Source: Bacillus sp. ISL-7 (GTDB lineage Bacteria; Bacillota; Bacilli; Bacillales_B; DSM-18226). From it: 64,000 bases of DNA. This document shows positions 18,687-26,848 of this stretch, one piece after another. The notes below the pieces were generated by a model, which saw only the letters and a list, made by a program, of their open reading frames with translations, was not told where the DNA came from and searched no databases. Numbering within the stretch: position 1 is the stretch's first letter; each line of letters starts with the position of its first letter. The DNA lies in NCBI RefSeq assembly GCF_018613065.1, contig NZ_JAGGQW010000046.1:142925-206924 (forward strand). The letters run 5' to 3'. The translations under genes and the position numbers were made by a program.

Positions 18687-18789
18687 ATTCCGCGAAAAAC
18701 GGATTGAATTCCGCCAATGTTGTGTGGAATTCCGCCAAACCAACATAATTCCGCGAACTTGGTATTTAATTCCGCGAACCGGATTTACA
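18687..18789. repeat. five ATTCCGCSAA units phased at 21 bp
   Basis: Units begin at 18687, 18708, 18729, 18748 and 18769. Each starts ATTCCGCGAA or ATTCCGCCAA followed by a variable tail; spacing is 21, 21, 19 and 21 bp. The array lies between the metH terminator and the marR promoter. It has the same period as the ATTCGCYCAT arrays at 24418 and 25645 but a different core. Confidence 0.8.
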
Positions 18790-18811
18790 GCCTTAAATCT
18801 GTGGACCTTTC

Positions 18812-18854
18812 TTGACATATTCCAACAAATCCACTATAGTTACCTAGGTAACTA
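18812..18854 (+). promoter_or_regulatory. marR-MFS promoter with palindromic operator
   Basis: TTGACA (18812-18817), 17 bp, TATAGT (18835-18840). The 18-bp perfect palindrome TAGTTACCTAGGTAACTA (18837-18854) overlaps the -10 box, the usual layout for autorepression by a MarR-family dimer. Confidence 0.75.
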
Positions 18855-18883
18855 ATTAGTGATTTTTGAGGTGACCTACATAA

Positions 18884-19297
18884 ATGAATAGCCATGAATT
18901 ATTCCATACGCTGCATCAGTTATCACGCCATCTTACCAATACACTCAATGAAGCATTAAAACCATTAGGGTTATACGGGTCACAATGGTCTGTTATTTTT
19001 GTTTTAAAAACCAAAGGCTCTTTAAGCCAAAAAGAACTTTGTGATTACTTATTTGTTGAGGCACCTCCAATGACCCGTACCATTCAACGGCTTGTTAAGC
19101 AAGGATACGTAATTCAGGCCCCCGGTAAAGACAAACGTGAGAAACTGATTCAATTAACAGATGTGGCGTTAAAGATGTTCCCCGAATGGGAAAGAAGAGT
19201 CTTTGAAACGAATCAGTTAATACTGAAGCATTTTCCAGAAACATCACAGGAAGAGCTTTTAAATTTGCAAAAAAGCTGGTTGCAAAAGCTTTTATAA
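18884..19297 (+). CDS. MarR-family transcriptional regulator, 137 aa
   Basis: Winged-helix repressor. The N-terminal helix carries LSRHLTNTLNEALKPLGLYGSQWSVIFVL, the recognition region is LSQKELCDYLFVEAPPMTRTIQRLVKQGYV, and the wing has DKREKLIQLT; the C-terminal helix forms the dimer. It is 15 bp upstream of the MFS transporter gene on the same strand. The palindrome over the promoter is its likely binding site, so it probably represses itself and the pump until a ligand binds. The ligand cannot be read from sequence. Confidence 0.92.
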   Translation: MNSHELFHTLHQLSRHLTNTLNEALKPLGLYGSQWSVIFVLKTKGSLSQKELCDYLFVEAPPMTRTIQRLVKQGYVIQAPGKDKREKLIQLTDVALKMFPEWERRVFETNQLILKHFPETSQEELLNLQKSWLQKLL

Positions 19298-19311
19298 AAG
19301 GAGCGGATCAT

Positions 19312-20520
19312 ATGAATAAACCTAAATTATGGACGAAAAGTTTTATAAGTATTTCTTTAAGTAACTTCTTTCTATTTTTAACCTTTTATGTTTTACTCGT
19401 CACACTTCCTATTTATGCGATACAGGAGTTCCATAGCAATGCATCAAAAGCGGGATTGATGACAACGGTCTTTTTATTTTCAGCGATTATCTCCCGTCCT
19501 CTGGCTGGTCAATGTCTTGAAAAAGCTGGTCACCAAAAGGTGCTGCTTACCGCACTGATAATTTTCTCAGGCGCCTCCCTGTTATACTTTTTTCCAAAAA
19601 CAATCATTGGTTTTCTTTTCATTCGGTTATTACATGGAATTGGTTTTGGCATGGCAACAACCGCTGCAGGGGCAATCGTGGCGGATCTCATTCCGACTTC
19701 ACGCCGTGGTGAAGGCATGGGCTATTTCATTATGTCGACGAATATGGCTATGGTGCTAGGGCCATTTATCGGCTTAACGGCCATTCAGCAATGGGGTGCA
19801 AAAACCCTGTTTATCGTCAGTGTCATTGTCGCGATTGGGGCCCTGATTACAGGTTTAAGCGTAAAGGTTAAAGAAATGGGGCAAGCAGACCACATGGTCG
19901 TCCATTCTGCGTTTTCATTTCGAAATTTTTTCGAAGTTTCCGCCATTCCTATCGCAATTGTCGGCTGCTTTCTTGCCATCGTTTATTCAGCGCTTCTTTC
20001 TTTCGTATCTGTATTTGCCACTGAAATACACCTTACTGAGATTTCTAGTCTATTCTTTGTCGTCTATGCGATTGTTTTATTGATTTCAAGACCTTTTACT
20101 GGAAAATGGTTAGACCAGCATGGTCCCAATGTGATTGTCTATCCATCCATCGCATTGTTTGCCATTGGGATGTTTATTTTAAGTCAAAGCGGCAGCGCAC
20201 TCAGCTTTCTCCTTTCAGCAGGAATGATTGGTTTAGGCTGGGGAACACTTTTTCCAACCTTTCAAACCATCGCCATTCAAGATGCTGCGCCTAGAAAACG
20301 AGGGTTAGCTACAGCTACTTTCCTATCAATCTATGATATTGGGATTGCATTGGGCTCGTTTCTTTTAGGCTTAGCGGCCGCAAAAATAGATTATAGCTCG
20401 CTATACTTCTTATGTTCATTCTATATTCTTTTCGGTATTGTTCTTTATTACTTTCTTCATACGCGAAAACAAGCATCGCTTAAGGAACATAAAACAGAGT
20501 TAAATAACGTTAACTCTTAA
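19312..20520 (+). CDS. MFS transporter (YwfA/YfhI-like drug or sugar efflux type), 402 aa
   Basis: Twelve hydrophobic segments are apparent. The loop between segments 2 and 3 has GQCLEKAGHQKVLL, a divergent form of the MFS motif A, and GRFTGKWLDQHG-like residues (RPFTGKWLDQHG) mark the second half. The preceding AAGGAGCGGATC gives a strong start at 19312. It is co-transcribed with the MarR gene, so efflux of the compound sensed by that regulator is likely. Substrate unknown. Confidence 0.88.
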   Translation: MNKPKLWTKSFISISLSNFFLFLTFYVLLVTLPIYAIQEFHSNASKAGLMTTVFLFSAIISRPLAGQCLEKAGHQKVLLTALIIFSGASLLYFFPKTIIGFLFIRLLHGIGFGMATTAAGAIVADLIPTSRRGEGMGYFIMSTNMAMVLGPFIGLTAIQQWGAKTLFIVSVIVAIGALITGLSVKVKEMGQADHMVVHSAFSFRNFFEVSAIPIAIVGCFLAIVYSALLSFVSVFATEIHLTEISSLFFVVYAIVLLISRPFTGKWLDQHGPNVIVYPSIALFAIGMFILSQSGSALSFLLSAGMIGLGWGTLFPTFQTIAIQDAAPRKRGLATATFLSIYDIGIALGSFLLGLAAAKIDYSSLYFLCSFYILFGIVLYYFLHTRKQASLKEHKTELNNVNS

Positions 20521-20560
20521 TACTTGCTATACCCTTTTAAAAATGAATAATTTAACTAAA

Positions 20561-20604
20561 GGAACCATCAATCCTAAGCAGGAAATGATGGTTCTTTTTA
20601 TTTT
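20561..20604 (+). terminator. terminator of the marR-MFS operon
   Basis: GGAACCATCA, 12-nt loop, TGATGGTTC followed by TTTTTATTTT. Confidence 0.88.
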
Positions 20605-20741
20605 GCTGCTAGCACTAATCGTTGTTTGACGGTCTGCCCATTAAGAAATATTTTCTAGTATGGGCAGTTGATTTTACATAAGTTTCTATTTACGCTAAGC
20701 TTAATCTAGCTTTAATTTTTTAAAAAATGGAGGTTATTGAT

Positions 20742-21305
20742 ATGTTTGACGTATTAATTGTTGGTGCTGGGCCTACAGGGGCAAGTGCAGCCCTATTTAC
20801 AGCTAAAGCTGGTAAGAAAACATTGGTTATTGATAATGATAAAAGTGTGACCAAGCGTGCTTGGATTGAGAACCATTATGGTGTTGCAGAAATTACTGGA
20901 CCTGACCTAGTTGAAACTGGTAAGAAACAAGCCAGCAAATTCGGTGCAGAAATTGTCCACGCTACAGTTTCAAATATCAGTAAAACTGAAAGCGGTTTTA
21001 AAGTTGAAACCGATCAAGGGGAATATGAGGCTAAACATGTTATCCTTGCCACTGGCATGTCTGTTGATCTAGCTGAAACAGCGGGTTTACAAACAAAGCC
21101 AGGTACAGAGCCAAGAATCAAGACTATTTTTGACGTAGATGCTGCTGGAAAAACAAATATTGACGGCATTTGGGCAGCAGGAACAGTTGCCGGTGTGAGT
21201 ATGCATACCATTATTACTGCTGGTGACGGTGCCAAGGTGGCGATTAATGTTATTAGTGAAATAAACGGTGTACGTTATGTTGACCATGATGTTTTAAAAG
21301 CTTAA
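20742..21305 (+). CDS. short FAD/NAD(P)-binding oxidoreductase-like protein, 187 aa
   Basis: A thioredoxin-reductase-like FAD fold. The N-terminus MFDVLIVGAGPTGASAAL is the dinucleotide-binding motif, and the C-terminus has NIDGIWAAGTVAGVSMHTIITAGDGAKVA, equivalent to the second FAD motif. The middle NADPH domain and the redox CxxC of thioredoxin reductase are missing, so it is about 60% of the usual length without any frameshift. I start it at the ATG at 20742, which has GGAGG 8 nt upstream; an ATG at 20727 overlaps that site. Single-domain relatives occur in Bacillus with unknown function. It may be paired with the VOC gene 27 bp downstream. Confidence 0.85.
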   Translation: MFDVLIVGAGPTGASAALFTAKAGKKTLVIDNDKSVTKRAWIENHYGVAEITGPDLVETGKKQASKFGAEIVHATVSNISKTESGFKVETDQGEYEAKHVILATGMSVDLAETAGLQTKPGTEPRIKTIFDVDAAGKTNIDGIWAAGTVAGVSMHTIITAGDGAKVAINVISEINGVRYVDHDVLKA

Positions 21306-21332
21306 AAAAGGATACATAAAGGGGGAAGCCAG

Positions 21333-21716
21333 ATGGCAGTAAAGAAAATGGACCATGTCGGCGTAATGGTAAATGACCTTAATGCCTCACTTCTTTTTTA
21401 TCAAAAAGTGGTTGGGATGGAGTTAAAAGACCAATTTACGATTGCCAACGGTACGATAAATTTAGCCTTCCTTGGGTTCAATGGGTCAGACGAAACAGAA
21501 TTAGAATTAGTGTATGGTGGAAATCCCGACCTTCCAACTGAAGGGAAAGTTAATCACGTTGCCTTTTTGGTGGACGATATAGAAGATGAATTCACGCGTT
21601 TAAAAGGTGTCAACGTAGTTTTCATTAGTGATGAGATCGTGTCACTTCCGAACGGATATCGTAATTTCTTTGTGCAAGGACCCGATGGTGAAAAAGTCGA
21701 GTTTTTCCAAAGGTAA
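21333..21716 (+). CDS. VOC-family (glyoxalase/dioxygenase fold) protein, 127 aa
   Basis: A metal-binding VOC protein. MDHVGVMVNDLNASLLFYQKVVGMEL gives the first His, VELVYGG-like ELELVYGG the first acidic ligand, VNHVAFLVDDIE the second His, and GPDGEKVEFFQR the final Glu. This pattern resembles glyoxalase I and methylmalonyl-CoA epimerase. It has AAGGGGGAAG upstream and lies directly after the flavoprotein gene, probably in one transcript, closed by the hairpin at 21726. The exact substrate is not readable. Confidence 0.9.
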   Translation: MAVKKMDHVGVMVNDLNASLLFYQKVVGMELKDQFTIANGTINLAFLGFNGSDETELELVYGGNPDLPTEGKVNHVAFLVDDIEDEFTRLKGVNVVFISDEIVSLPNGYRNFFVQGPDGEKVEFFQR

Positions 21717-21725
21717 GTTAAATTT

Positions 21726-21760
21726 AAGAAAAGGGACTCAGCAGTTGAGTCCCTTTTCTT
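21726..21760 (+). terminator. terminator after the VOC gene
   Basis: AAGAAAAGGGACTCA-gcagt-TGAGTCCCTTTTCTT, a long perfect stem with a T-rich 3' side. Confidence 0.88.
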
Positions 21761-21793
21761 CATTGTGAGTACAAGATGCTTTTTACATAAAAA

Positions 21794-21822
21794 TTGACAG
21801 TCTAAAACCTTCCTTTTAAAAT
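21794..21822 (+). promoter_or_regulatory. sigma-A promoter of the QacA-type pump
   Basis: TTGACA (21794-21799), 17 bp, TAAAAT (21817-21822), about 105 bp upstream of the start codon. Confidence 0.5.
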
Positions 21823-21928
21823 TGGTTTAACTTGATTATCATTAGCTTTGGTAATCTTCCTAAATATTTTAAAAACATACAAGGAGCGGTTTCATTACTT
21901 ATCATTTTCTAGAGTAAGGGGAAATTTT

Positions 21929-23440
21929 ATGATTAAAAAAGATACGAATCTTAAACCAGTTGTCGCTGGTTTACTGTTAGCGATTTTAATGGCAGCTATG
22001 GACAATACCATTGTAGCTACGGCGATGGCTACGATTGTAGCAGACCTCGGCGGCTTTGATAAATTTATATGGGTCACCTCTGCCTATATGGTAGCGGTAA
22101 TGGCAGGAATGCCTATTTTCGGTAAGCTTTCCGATATGTACGGACGGAAACGCTTTTTTATTTTTGGACTCATCGTCTTTCTGATTGGCTCGGCATTATG
22201 CGGTATTGCCCAGAGCATCGTTCAATTAAGTATTTTCCGTGCCATTCAGGGGATCGGCGGCGGAGCCCTGATGCCGATTGCTTTTACGATTGTTTTTGAT
22301 ATTTTCCCCCCTGAAAACCGCGGGAAAATGACCGGTTTGTTGGGGGCAGTTTTCGGAGCATCCAGCGTCTTAGGGCCATTACTTGGGGCCTACATAACTG
22401 ATTATATTAGTTGGCACTGGGTTTTCTATGTGAATGTGCCAATTGGTATTGTATCGATTTACTTAATTGTTCGTTTTTATCATGAATCATTACAGCATTC
22501 CAAGCAAAAGGTTGATTGGCTTGGGGCGATAACACTGGTCATTTCGGTGGTGAGCTTAATGTTTGCCCTTGAGCTAGGCGGGAAAGAATATGCTTGGGAT
22601 TCTACTCCAATCATCGCTTTGTTTGCAAGCTTCTTCGTCTTTTTTGTGGCCTTTTTCATTGCTGAAATAAAGGCTGCTGAACCGATTTTACCGCTTTGGC
22701 TCTTCAAAAGGCGCTTATTTGCCACCTCGCAAATCTTGTCCTTTTTATACGGCGGTACGTTTATTATTTTAACCGTGTTTATCCCGATCTTCGTTCAAGC
22801 GGTTTATGGTGGGTCGGCTAAGAATGCTGGATTGATTTTAACACCAATGATGCTCGGGTCTGTTGCAGGGAGTTCGGTGGGCGGTATTTTCTTGACGAAA
22901 ACCTCCTACCGCAATTTGATGATTGTTTCGATTATTTCATACGTTCTTGGCATGTATTTCCTTGGTACCTTGACTGTCGATACAGCACGTTCCTTGCTGA
23001 CGATTTATATGATTTTGGTTGGCTTCGGGGTTGGTTTTTCCTTTTCTTTATTACCAACTGCTTCTATGCACAATTTGGAGCCGCAATACCGCGGGACAGC
23101 CAACTCAACAAACTCATTTTTACGGTCATTTGGAATGACACTTGGGGTAACAATCTTTGGAAGCCTGCAAAACAATTTGTTTACGGATAAATTGAAAGAT
23201 GCGTTTAAAGGCATGCAGGGTGCAGGAGATTTTAAAATGGGCGATCCCCGCCAAATTTTCCAAGCGAGTGAACGCTCAAAAATTCCAGATTTTATTTTAG
23301 ATAAAATTGTTCATGCGATGTCGGATTCAATCACACATACCTTTTTACTAACATTGATTCCCATTGCGATTGCGGCGATTACAATCTTATTCATGGGCAA
23401 TGCCCGGGTAGAAGTCAGTAAGAAACAGGTAAAAGGATAA
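21929..23440 (+). CDS. EmrB/QacA-type MFS multidrug transporter, 503 aa
   Basis: Drug:H+ antiporter with 14 membrane segments. Visible motifs: LDxT-like MAAMDNTIVATAMATIVADLGG in segment 1, GKLSDMYGRKR (motif A), and GGGALMPIAFTIVFDIFPPENRGK (motif C area). I start at 21929, where AAGGGGAA precedes the ATG; the longer in-frame start at 21848 has no site. It is monocistronic, with its own promoter and a strong terminator. Substrate unknown. Confidence 0.92.
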   Translation: MIKKDTNLKPVVAGLLLAILMAAMDNTIVATAMATIVADLGGFDKFIWVTSAYMVAVMAGMPIFGKLSDMYGRKRFFIFGLIVFLIGSALCGIAQSIVQLSIFRAIQGIGGGALMPIAFTIVFDIFPPENRGKMTGLLGAVFGASSVLGPLLGAYITDYISWHWVFYVNVPIGIVSIYLIVRFYHESLQHSKQKVDWLGAITLVISVVSLMFALELGGKEYAWDSTPIIALFASFFVFFVAFFIAEIKAAEPILPLWLFKRRLFATSQILSFLYGGTFIILTVFIPIFVQAVYGGSAKNAGLILTPMMLGSVAGSSVGGIFLTKTSYRNLMIVSIISYVLGMYFLGTLTVDTARSLLTIYMILVGFGVGFSFSLLPTASMHNLEPQYRGTANSTNSFLRSFGMTLGVTIFGSLQNNLFTDKLKDAFKGMQGAGDFKMGDPRQIFQASERSKIPDFILDKIVHAMSDSITHTFLLTLIPIAIAAITILFMGNARVEVSKKQVKG

Positions 23441-23445
23441 TAGTT

Positions 23446-23482
23446 AAGCACTTGGGCGTTTTTATCCCAAGTGCTTATTTTT
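23446..23482 (+). terminator. terminator of the QacA-type pump gene
   Basis: AAGCACTTGGG-cgtttttat-CCCAAGTGCTTATTTTTG. Confidence 0.88.
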
Positions 23483-23488
23483 GTAATC

Positions 23489-24328
23489 TTATTCTGCAAA
23501 CTTCCCGTCCATATAATCGCGATAGGCCTGGCGGATTTCTTCTTCGGTGTTCATGACAAAAGGTCCCCTCGCAACGATTGGCTCATTCAGTGGTTTTCCT
23601 GCATATAACAACAAGCGAAGAGATTCCCTGGCGGTAATAGTAACTTCACTGTCTTGTCCCTCCTCGCCTTTTCCTAGCAGAAGCACATGGCCTTTTTCGG
23701 CCTCTGTCTTACTTTTTCCAAACTGACCTTTTCCTTCTAAAACATACATGAAGCCATTGTAGTCTCCCCGAAGATCCTGGGTAACGGTTGCTCCTGGTTG
23801 TAAGTTGATTTCAACCATTGTCACCGGAACATAATTTTTCGTTGTCGATTGAATGCCGCCTGATGAACCGGAAAAGATTCTGATTAATACCCCATCCTCT
23901 TCGCGCACTGGCATGTCTTTGGCACGGAGATTTTGATAACGCGGTTCAGCCATTTTATGCTCACGCGGCAGGTTCACCCATAGCTGCAAGGAATGAACGG
24001 TCTCTCCTTCAGCCGGGTCTTCGATATGGATCACGCCTTTTCCGGCTGTCATCCACTGGACATCACCAGGCTCAAGCTCCCCCCGTCCCGCTTTATTATC
24101 CTGATGCTCAAGTTTACCCTCAATCACATAAGTCACTGTTTCAATCCCACGATGCGGGTGGAAATCAAAGGTACCTTTTTTAAAAAAATCTTCTGCTAGA
24201 AATAGAAATGGATCTGACTCTTTCATTTGATTTGGATCCAAAACCATTCCCGCTATATGTATCGGACTATTCTGGTGGAGCTGTACCGTCCAAACACGGT
24301 CAATACCCCTTTGAAAAATTTCGCTCAT
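23489..24328 (-). CDS. pirin-family protein (cupin), 279 aa
   Basis: Bicupin of the pirin family, usually a quercetinase-like or regulatory iron protein. The N-terminal cupin has FDFHPHRGIETVTYVIEGKLEHQD, giving the His-x-His and Glu metal ligands, and GDVQWMTAGKGVIHIE, with another His; the C-terminal cupin lacks ligands, as usual. I start at the ATG at 24328 (GGGAGG upstream). The reading frame stays open back to 24532, but that extension runs through the 21-bp repeat array and is not real protein. Convergent with the QacA-type gene. Confidence 0.93.
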   Translation of the reverse strand: MSEIFQRGIDRVWTVQLHQNSPIHIAGMVLDPNQMKESDPFLFLAEDFFKKGTFDFHPHRGIETVTYVIEGKLEHQDNKAGRGELEPGDVQWMTAGKGVIHIEDPAEGETVHSLQLWVNLPREHKMAEPRYQNLRAKDMPVREEDGVLIRIFSGSSGGIQSTTKNYVPVTMVEINLQPGATVTQDLRGDYNGFMYVLEGKGQFGKSKTEAEKGHVLLLGKGEEGQDSEVTITARESLRLLLYAGKPLNEPIVARGPFVMNTEEEIRQAYRDYMDGKFAE

Positions 24329-24417
24329 CCTTTGTATCCTCCCTTTGTAAATTATGATAATGGTATCGTTATAGAGTTGTTTAATCAAATTTAAGGATTG
24401 ATATGTGCAAAAATGGG

Positions 24418-24543
24418 ATGCGCTGATTGAATACCAGGATTCGCCCATTAAACATTGAAATTCGCTCATTAAATCTGTAGATTCGCCCATTAAATACGGG
24501 GATTCGCTCATTGAACTCCGAAAATCGCTCATTGAAATATATT
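24418..24543. repeat. six ATTCGCYCATTRAA units, exact 21-bp period
   Basis: Units begin at 24418 (degenerate), 24439, 24460, 24481, 24502 and 24523, all exactly 21 bp apart. The core is ATTCGCCCATTAAA or ATTCGCTCATTGAA with a 7-bp variable tail. It lies between the pirin gene and the NERD gene, whose other side carries a second array of the same family. Confidence 0.9.
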
Positions 24544-24634
24544 CGGATAAATATTTTACAAAAATCGATAAAATTCGGCAGGAATTTCTATACTTCTACT
24601 AGAATTCATTCATAAACTGAGAGGGGTGTTAATT

Positions 24635-25609
24635 TTGCTAATAAAAGAACGGACAAAACCATTAATTATGCTTATATTAGAAGCTTTACTGCGGCGACTC
24701 CCCTACAGTCACCAAAAGTACCAAAAAATTTTAGAAGAGCTAGGAAGGAGGCAGGCCGGCTACCTTGGTGAGAAATCGCTCGATTACTATTATCGTGACC
24801 TTCCACAGCAGAAATATATGATCCTCCACGATTTAAACCTACCTGATGGTGACTACAACTGCCAAATCGATACCCTTCTTCTAACACCTGAATTTGCAAT
24901 AGCAATCGATGTAAAAAACATGGCCGGAAAGTTAATATTTGATACTGAAAATGAACAGTTTATTCAAATCAACAATGGAAATGAAAAAGGTTACCCCTAT
25001 CCGATTGCTCAGGGAGAAAGACATCAAAAATACTTACAGAAACTTCTTGCTGAACATCATTTCCCTCAAGTTCCAGTTGAATATTTAGTGGTGATTAGTA
25101 ATAGCTATACAACATATGCTGTTACAGGAAAAAACACTCACAAAGTTAAACCTCGAGTATGTAAGGCCGACGTCTTCTTAAACAAAATTACCCTATTAGA
25201 AAAACAATATCCGAAACCGCTACTGACCGCTAAAGACCTCCGTAAGCTTTGCCGCCTCCTCGTGAAAAAGAATACCATTCCAACAAGCTATGTATTGAAT
25301 AAATATGGTATTCAGAAATGTGACCTGTTAACGGGTGTCCACTGTCCTACCCACTCTAATCATTCCCTTGTCCGTAAGAACCACAAATGGTACTGTGCTG
25401 CCTGCGATACTTTTTCAAAGGATGCACATATTAACGCACTGTACGATTATTTTCTGCTTTTTGGTCCGACGATAACAAATAAGCAGTTTCGGGAATTTGC
25501 TCACTTAAAATCACGGGATGTAGCAAAAAGAATACTGCTATCTTGTAATCTGCAATGCCTTGGAAAGTACAGATCCTGGTCCTATGCTCCAAAGAGTTTC
25601 CCATGGTGA
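24635..25609 (+). CDS. NERD-domain (nuclease-related) protein with C-terminal zinc ribbon
   Basis: NERD proteins are predicted nucleases of the restriction-endonuclease-like fold. After a short N-terminus, GYLGEKSLDYYYRDLP and YNCQIDTLLLTPEFAIAIDVKNMAGKL give the conserved Glu, Asp and Glu/Asp-x-Lys (here DVKN). The C-terminal third has HCPTHSNH and WYCAACDTF, a likely metal-binding ribbon. The best start is TTG at 24635, 6-8 nt after GAGGGGTG, giving 324 aa; a GTG at 24626 falls inside that site. It stands alone between two phased repeat arrays. DNA or RNA processing is inferred, not shown. Confidence 0.85.
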   Translation: MLIKERTKPLIMLILEALLRRLPYSHQKYQKILEELGRRQAGYLGEKSLDYYYRDLPQQKYMILHDLNLPDGDYNCQIDTLLLTPEFAIAIDVKNMAGKLIFDTENEQFIQINNGNEKGYPYPIAQGERHQKYLQKLLAEHHFPQVPVEYLVVISNSYTTYAVTGKNTHKVKPRVCKADVFLNKITLLEKQYPKPLLTAKDLRKLCRLLVKKNTIPTSYVLNKYGIQKCDLLTGVHCPTHSNHSLVRKNHKWYCAACDTFSKDAHINALYDYFLLFGPTITNKQFREFAHLKSRDVAKRILLSCNLQCLGKYRSWSYAPKSFPW

Positions 25610-25644
25610 GTTTTAATTTCAAATTTATTAACAGGGTAAAAATG

Positions 25645-25770
25645 ATTCGCTCATAAAGTTGCGAAATTCGCCCATTGAACGCCGGAATTCGCCCATTAAA
25701 CGCCGAAATTCGCTCATTAAATCTGTAGATTCGCCCATTGAACGCAGAAATTCGCCCATAAATCAAAAAT
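25645..25770. repeat. six ATTCGCYCAT units, exact 21-bp period
   Basis: Units begin at 25645, 25666, 25687, 25708, 25729 and 25750, perfectly phased. The core is the same as in the 24418 array. The first lacks part of the core and the others read ATTCGCCCATTGAA or ATTCGCTCATTAAA. A minus-strand ORF through it would encode GRISAFN-like heptads, which I take to be a by-product of the period. Confidence 0.9.
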
Positions 25771-25817
25771 GTACCACTTGCATTACCCCATTAAAGAAAA
25801 ATATCGATCAAAACCAA

Positions 25818-25846
25818 TAGAGGACACCTAAATTAGGTGTCCTCTA
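25818..25846. terminator. perfect 13-bp hairpin between convergent genes
   Basis: TAGAGGACACCTA-aat-TAGGTGTCCTCTA. No strong U-tract follows on either strand, so it is a weak candidate for a bidirectional terminator of the NERD gene and the minus-strand gene at 25895. Confidence 0.5.
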
Positions 25847-25894
25847 CCATAATATTGAGGAAAGCGAGTATCTTTTTCAAAAAATGCCCCCTCG

Positions 25895-26293
25895 TTATAC
25901 CTCGAGATCCTTTCCTTCTTCGACTACATGGAACAGAAGATGGGCTAGATGATGAATCGGGCCATATTCTTCCTCGTCCTCATCGTCTGGTTCCTCATTA
26001 AACTCCATGTCATTTAAGAATAGCGCCATAAATTCGTAAAAGTCCTTCAATTGGAAGGAATAGCAGCCAACTGGGTCTTCATTGTCTTCCTCATAATGCA
26101 ATACCATATAAGAGAGGTCCCCGTCCTCATCTTCTGCATCAAAAAACACAAATAGACCAATATTTGTGTCGAGCTCAAATAAATGCCTTGTTCCACCTTC
26201 CGTGGCTTTCGTAAAATCTTCTTGACTAAGTTTTTGAATCTGCATGCTATCTACATTATCTTCTTGATGGAATCCGACAACAAATGATTTCAT
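25895..26293 (-). CDS. acidic cytosolic protein of unknown function, 132 aa
   Basis: I do not recognise a named family. The start ATG at 26293 has GGAGG 5 nt upstream; an in-frame ATG at 26359 is less likely. The protein begins MKSFVVGFHQEDNVD and is very acidic, with FFDAEDEDGDLSYMVLHYEEDNEDP and FNEEPDDEDEEEYG. There are no membrane segments or cysteine motifs beyond one Cys. The hydrophobic and acidic alternation suggests a compact soluble alpha/beta protein. The 53-aa ORF upstream may belong to the same transcript. Confidence 0.75.
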   Translation of the reverse strand: MKSFVVGFHQEDNVDSMQIQKLSQEDFTKATEGGTRHLFELDTNIGLFVFFDAEDEDGDLSYMVLHYEEDNEDPVGCYSFQLKDFYEFMALFLNDMEFNEEPDDEDEEEYGPIHHLAHLLFHVVEEGKDLEV

Positions 26294-26403
26294 GTTTTCC
26301 TCCTTCATTCTTTTCCGTAATAAAAAACACATGTCAATAGCATGCCCTAATTCAAGCACGTTTCATTCCTAATCAGTTAAAAATAGGTAAAAAGGTGACA
26401 TCA

Positions 26404-26565
26404 TTAATCACACTGTTTCTCTTCCCCTTCAAAATGTTCATTTAAGAGTGTATTTTCACTTGGAGCGAAATTAACTGACTGTAAACTCATTTTCGGTTCC
26501 AGTCCGTAAAGTTCGTCGACTGATTTCCCCTCATTTTTCTCACTTGGAGATTTTTCTTTTTTCAT
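26404..26565 (-). CDS. small hydrophilic protein, 53 aa
   Basis: Short ORF with an excellent start: GAAAGAGGTGAT then ATG at 26565. It begins MKKEKSPSEKNEGKSVDELYG, continues LEPKMSLQSVNFAPSENTLL and ends EEKQCD. It is highly charged and probably disordered, with a single C-terminal Cys. I recognise no family. It lies between the peptide pheromone terminator and the acidic gene at 25895, all on the minus strand. Confidence 0.6.
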   Translation of the reverse strand: MKKEKSPSEKNEGKSVDELYGLEPKMSLQSVNFAPSENTLLNEHFEGEEKQCD

Positions 26566-26639
26566 TTTTATCACCTCTTTCATAATAATATTTTCCTAGT
26601 ATTGTCTGCCTTAATTTTAATTACCATTCCAATCCTCAA

Positions 26640-26668
26640 AAAAAAAAACCCTGATCAGTTCAGGGATT
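26640..26668 (-). terminator. terminator of the RNPP regulator-peptide operon
   Basis: Minus strand CCCTGA-actga-TCAGGG followed by ten T. It starts about 10 bp after the peptide gene's stop. Confidence 0.9.
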
Positions 26669-26679
26669 TTTGATAACGA

Positions 26680-26829
26680 TCAGCCAATTGGCGGTTGAAT
26701 GGGATGATATGCAGGGCCACCAGTTGAATAGGCCACGTCACTGCTTGATGTTGACACATTCACATCCTTAGTTGAAGTAAAAAGAGCAATCAGTGAGATT
26801 GAAAACATTATGACAACAAACTTTTTCAT
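26680..26829 (-). CDS. secreted signalling-peptide precursor (Phr/NprX-like), 49 aa
   Basis: Exported pro-peptide of a quorum-sensing pair. The N-terminus MKKFVVIMFSISLIALFTST is a signal sequence; the rest is small and polar and ends STGGPAYHPIQPPIG. It is 20 bp downstream of the TPR regulator gene on the same strand with AAGGAGGC before the ATG at 26829, and a terminator follows at once. This regulator-then-peptide layout is that of RNPP systems (NprR-NprX, PlcR-PapR, Rap-Phr). The mature peptide is probably a 5-10 residue piece of the C-terminal region; which one cannot be read off. Confidence 0.85.
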   Translation of the reverse strand: MKKFVVIMFSISLIALFTSTKDVNVSTSSSDVAYSTGGPAYHPIQPPIG

Positions 26830-26848
26830 ATAAATTGCCTCCTTGGCT

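Noticed and set aside
24329..24532. N-terminal extension of the pirin gene
   Set aside because: The frame is open only because it runs through the 21-bp repeat array; the proper start with a GGGAGG site is at 24328.
25431..25766. Minus-strand ORF with GRISAFN-like heptads
   Set aside because: It is produced by the 21-bp period, a multiple of three without stops, and has no ribosome-binding site.
24418..25770. CRISPR array
   Set aside because: Repeat cores are about 14 bp with only 7-bp tails, far too short for repeats and spacers, and there are no cas genes.
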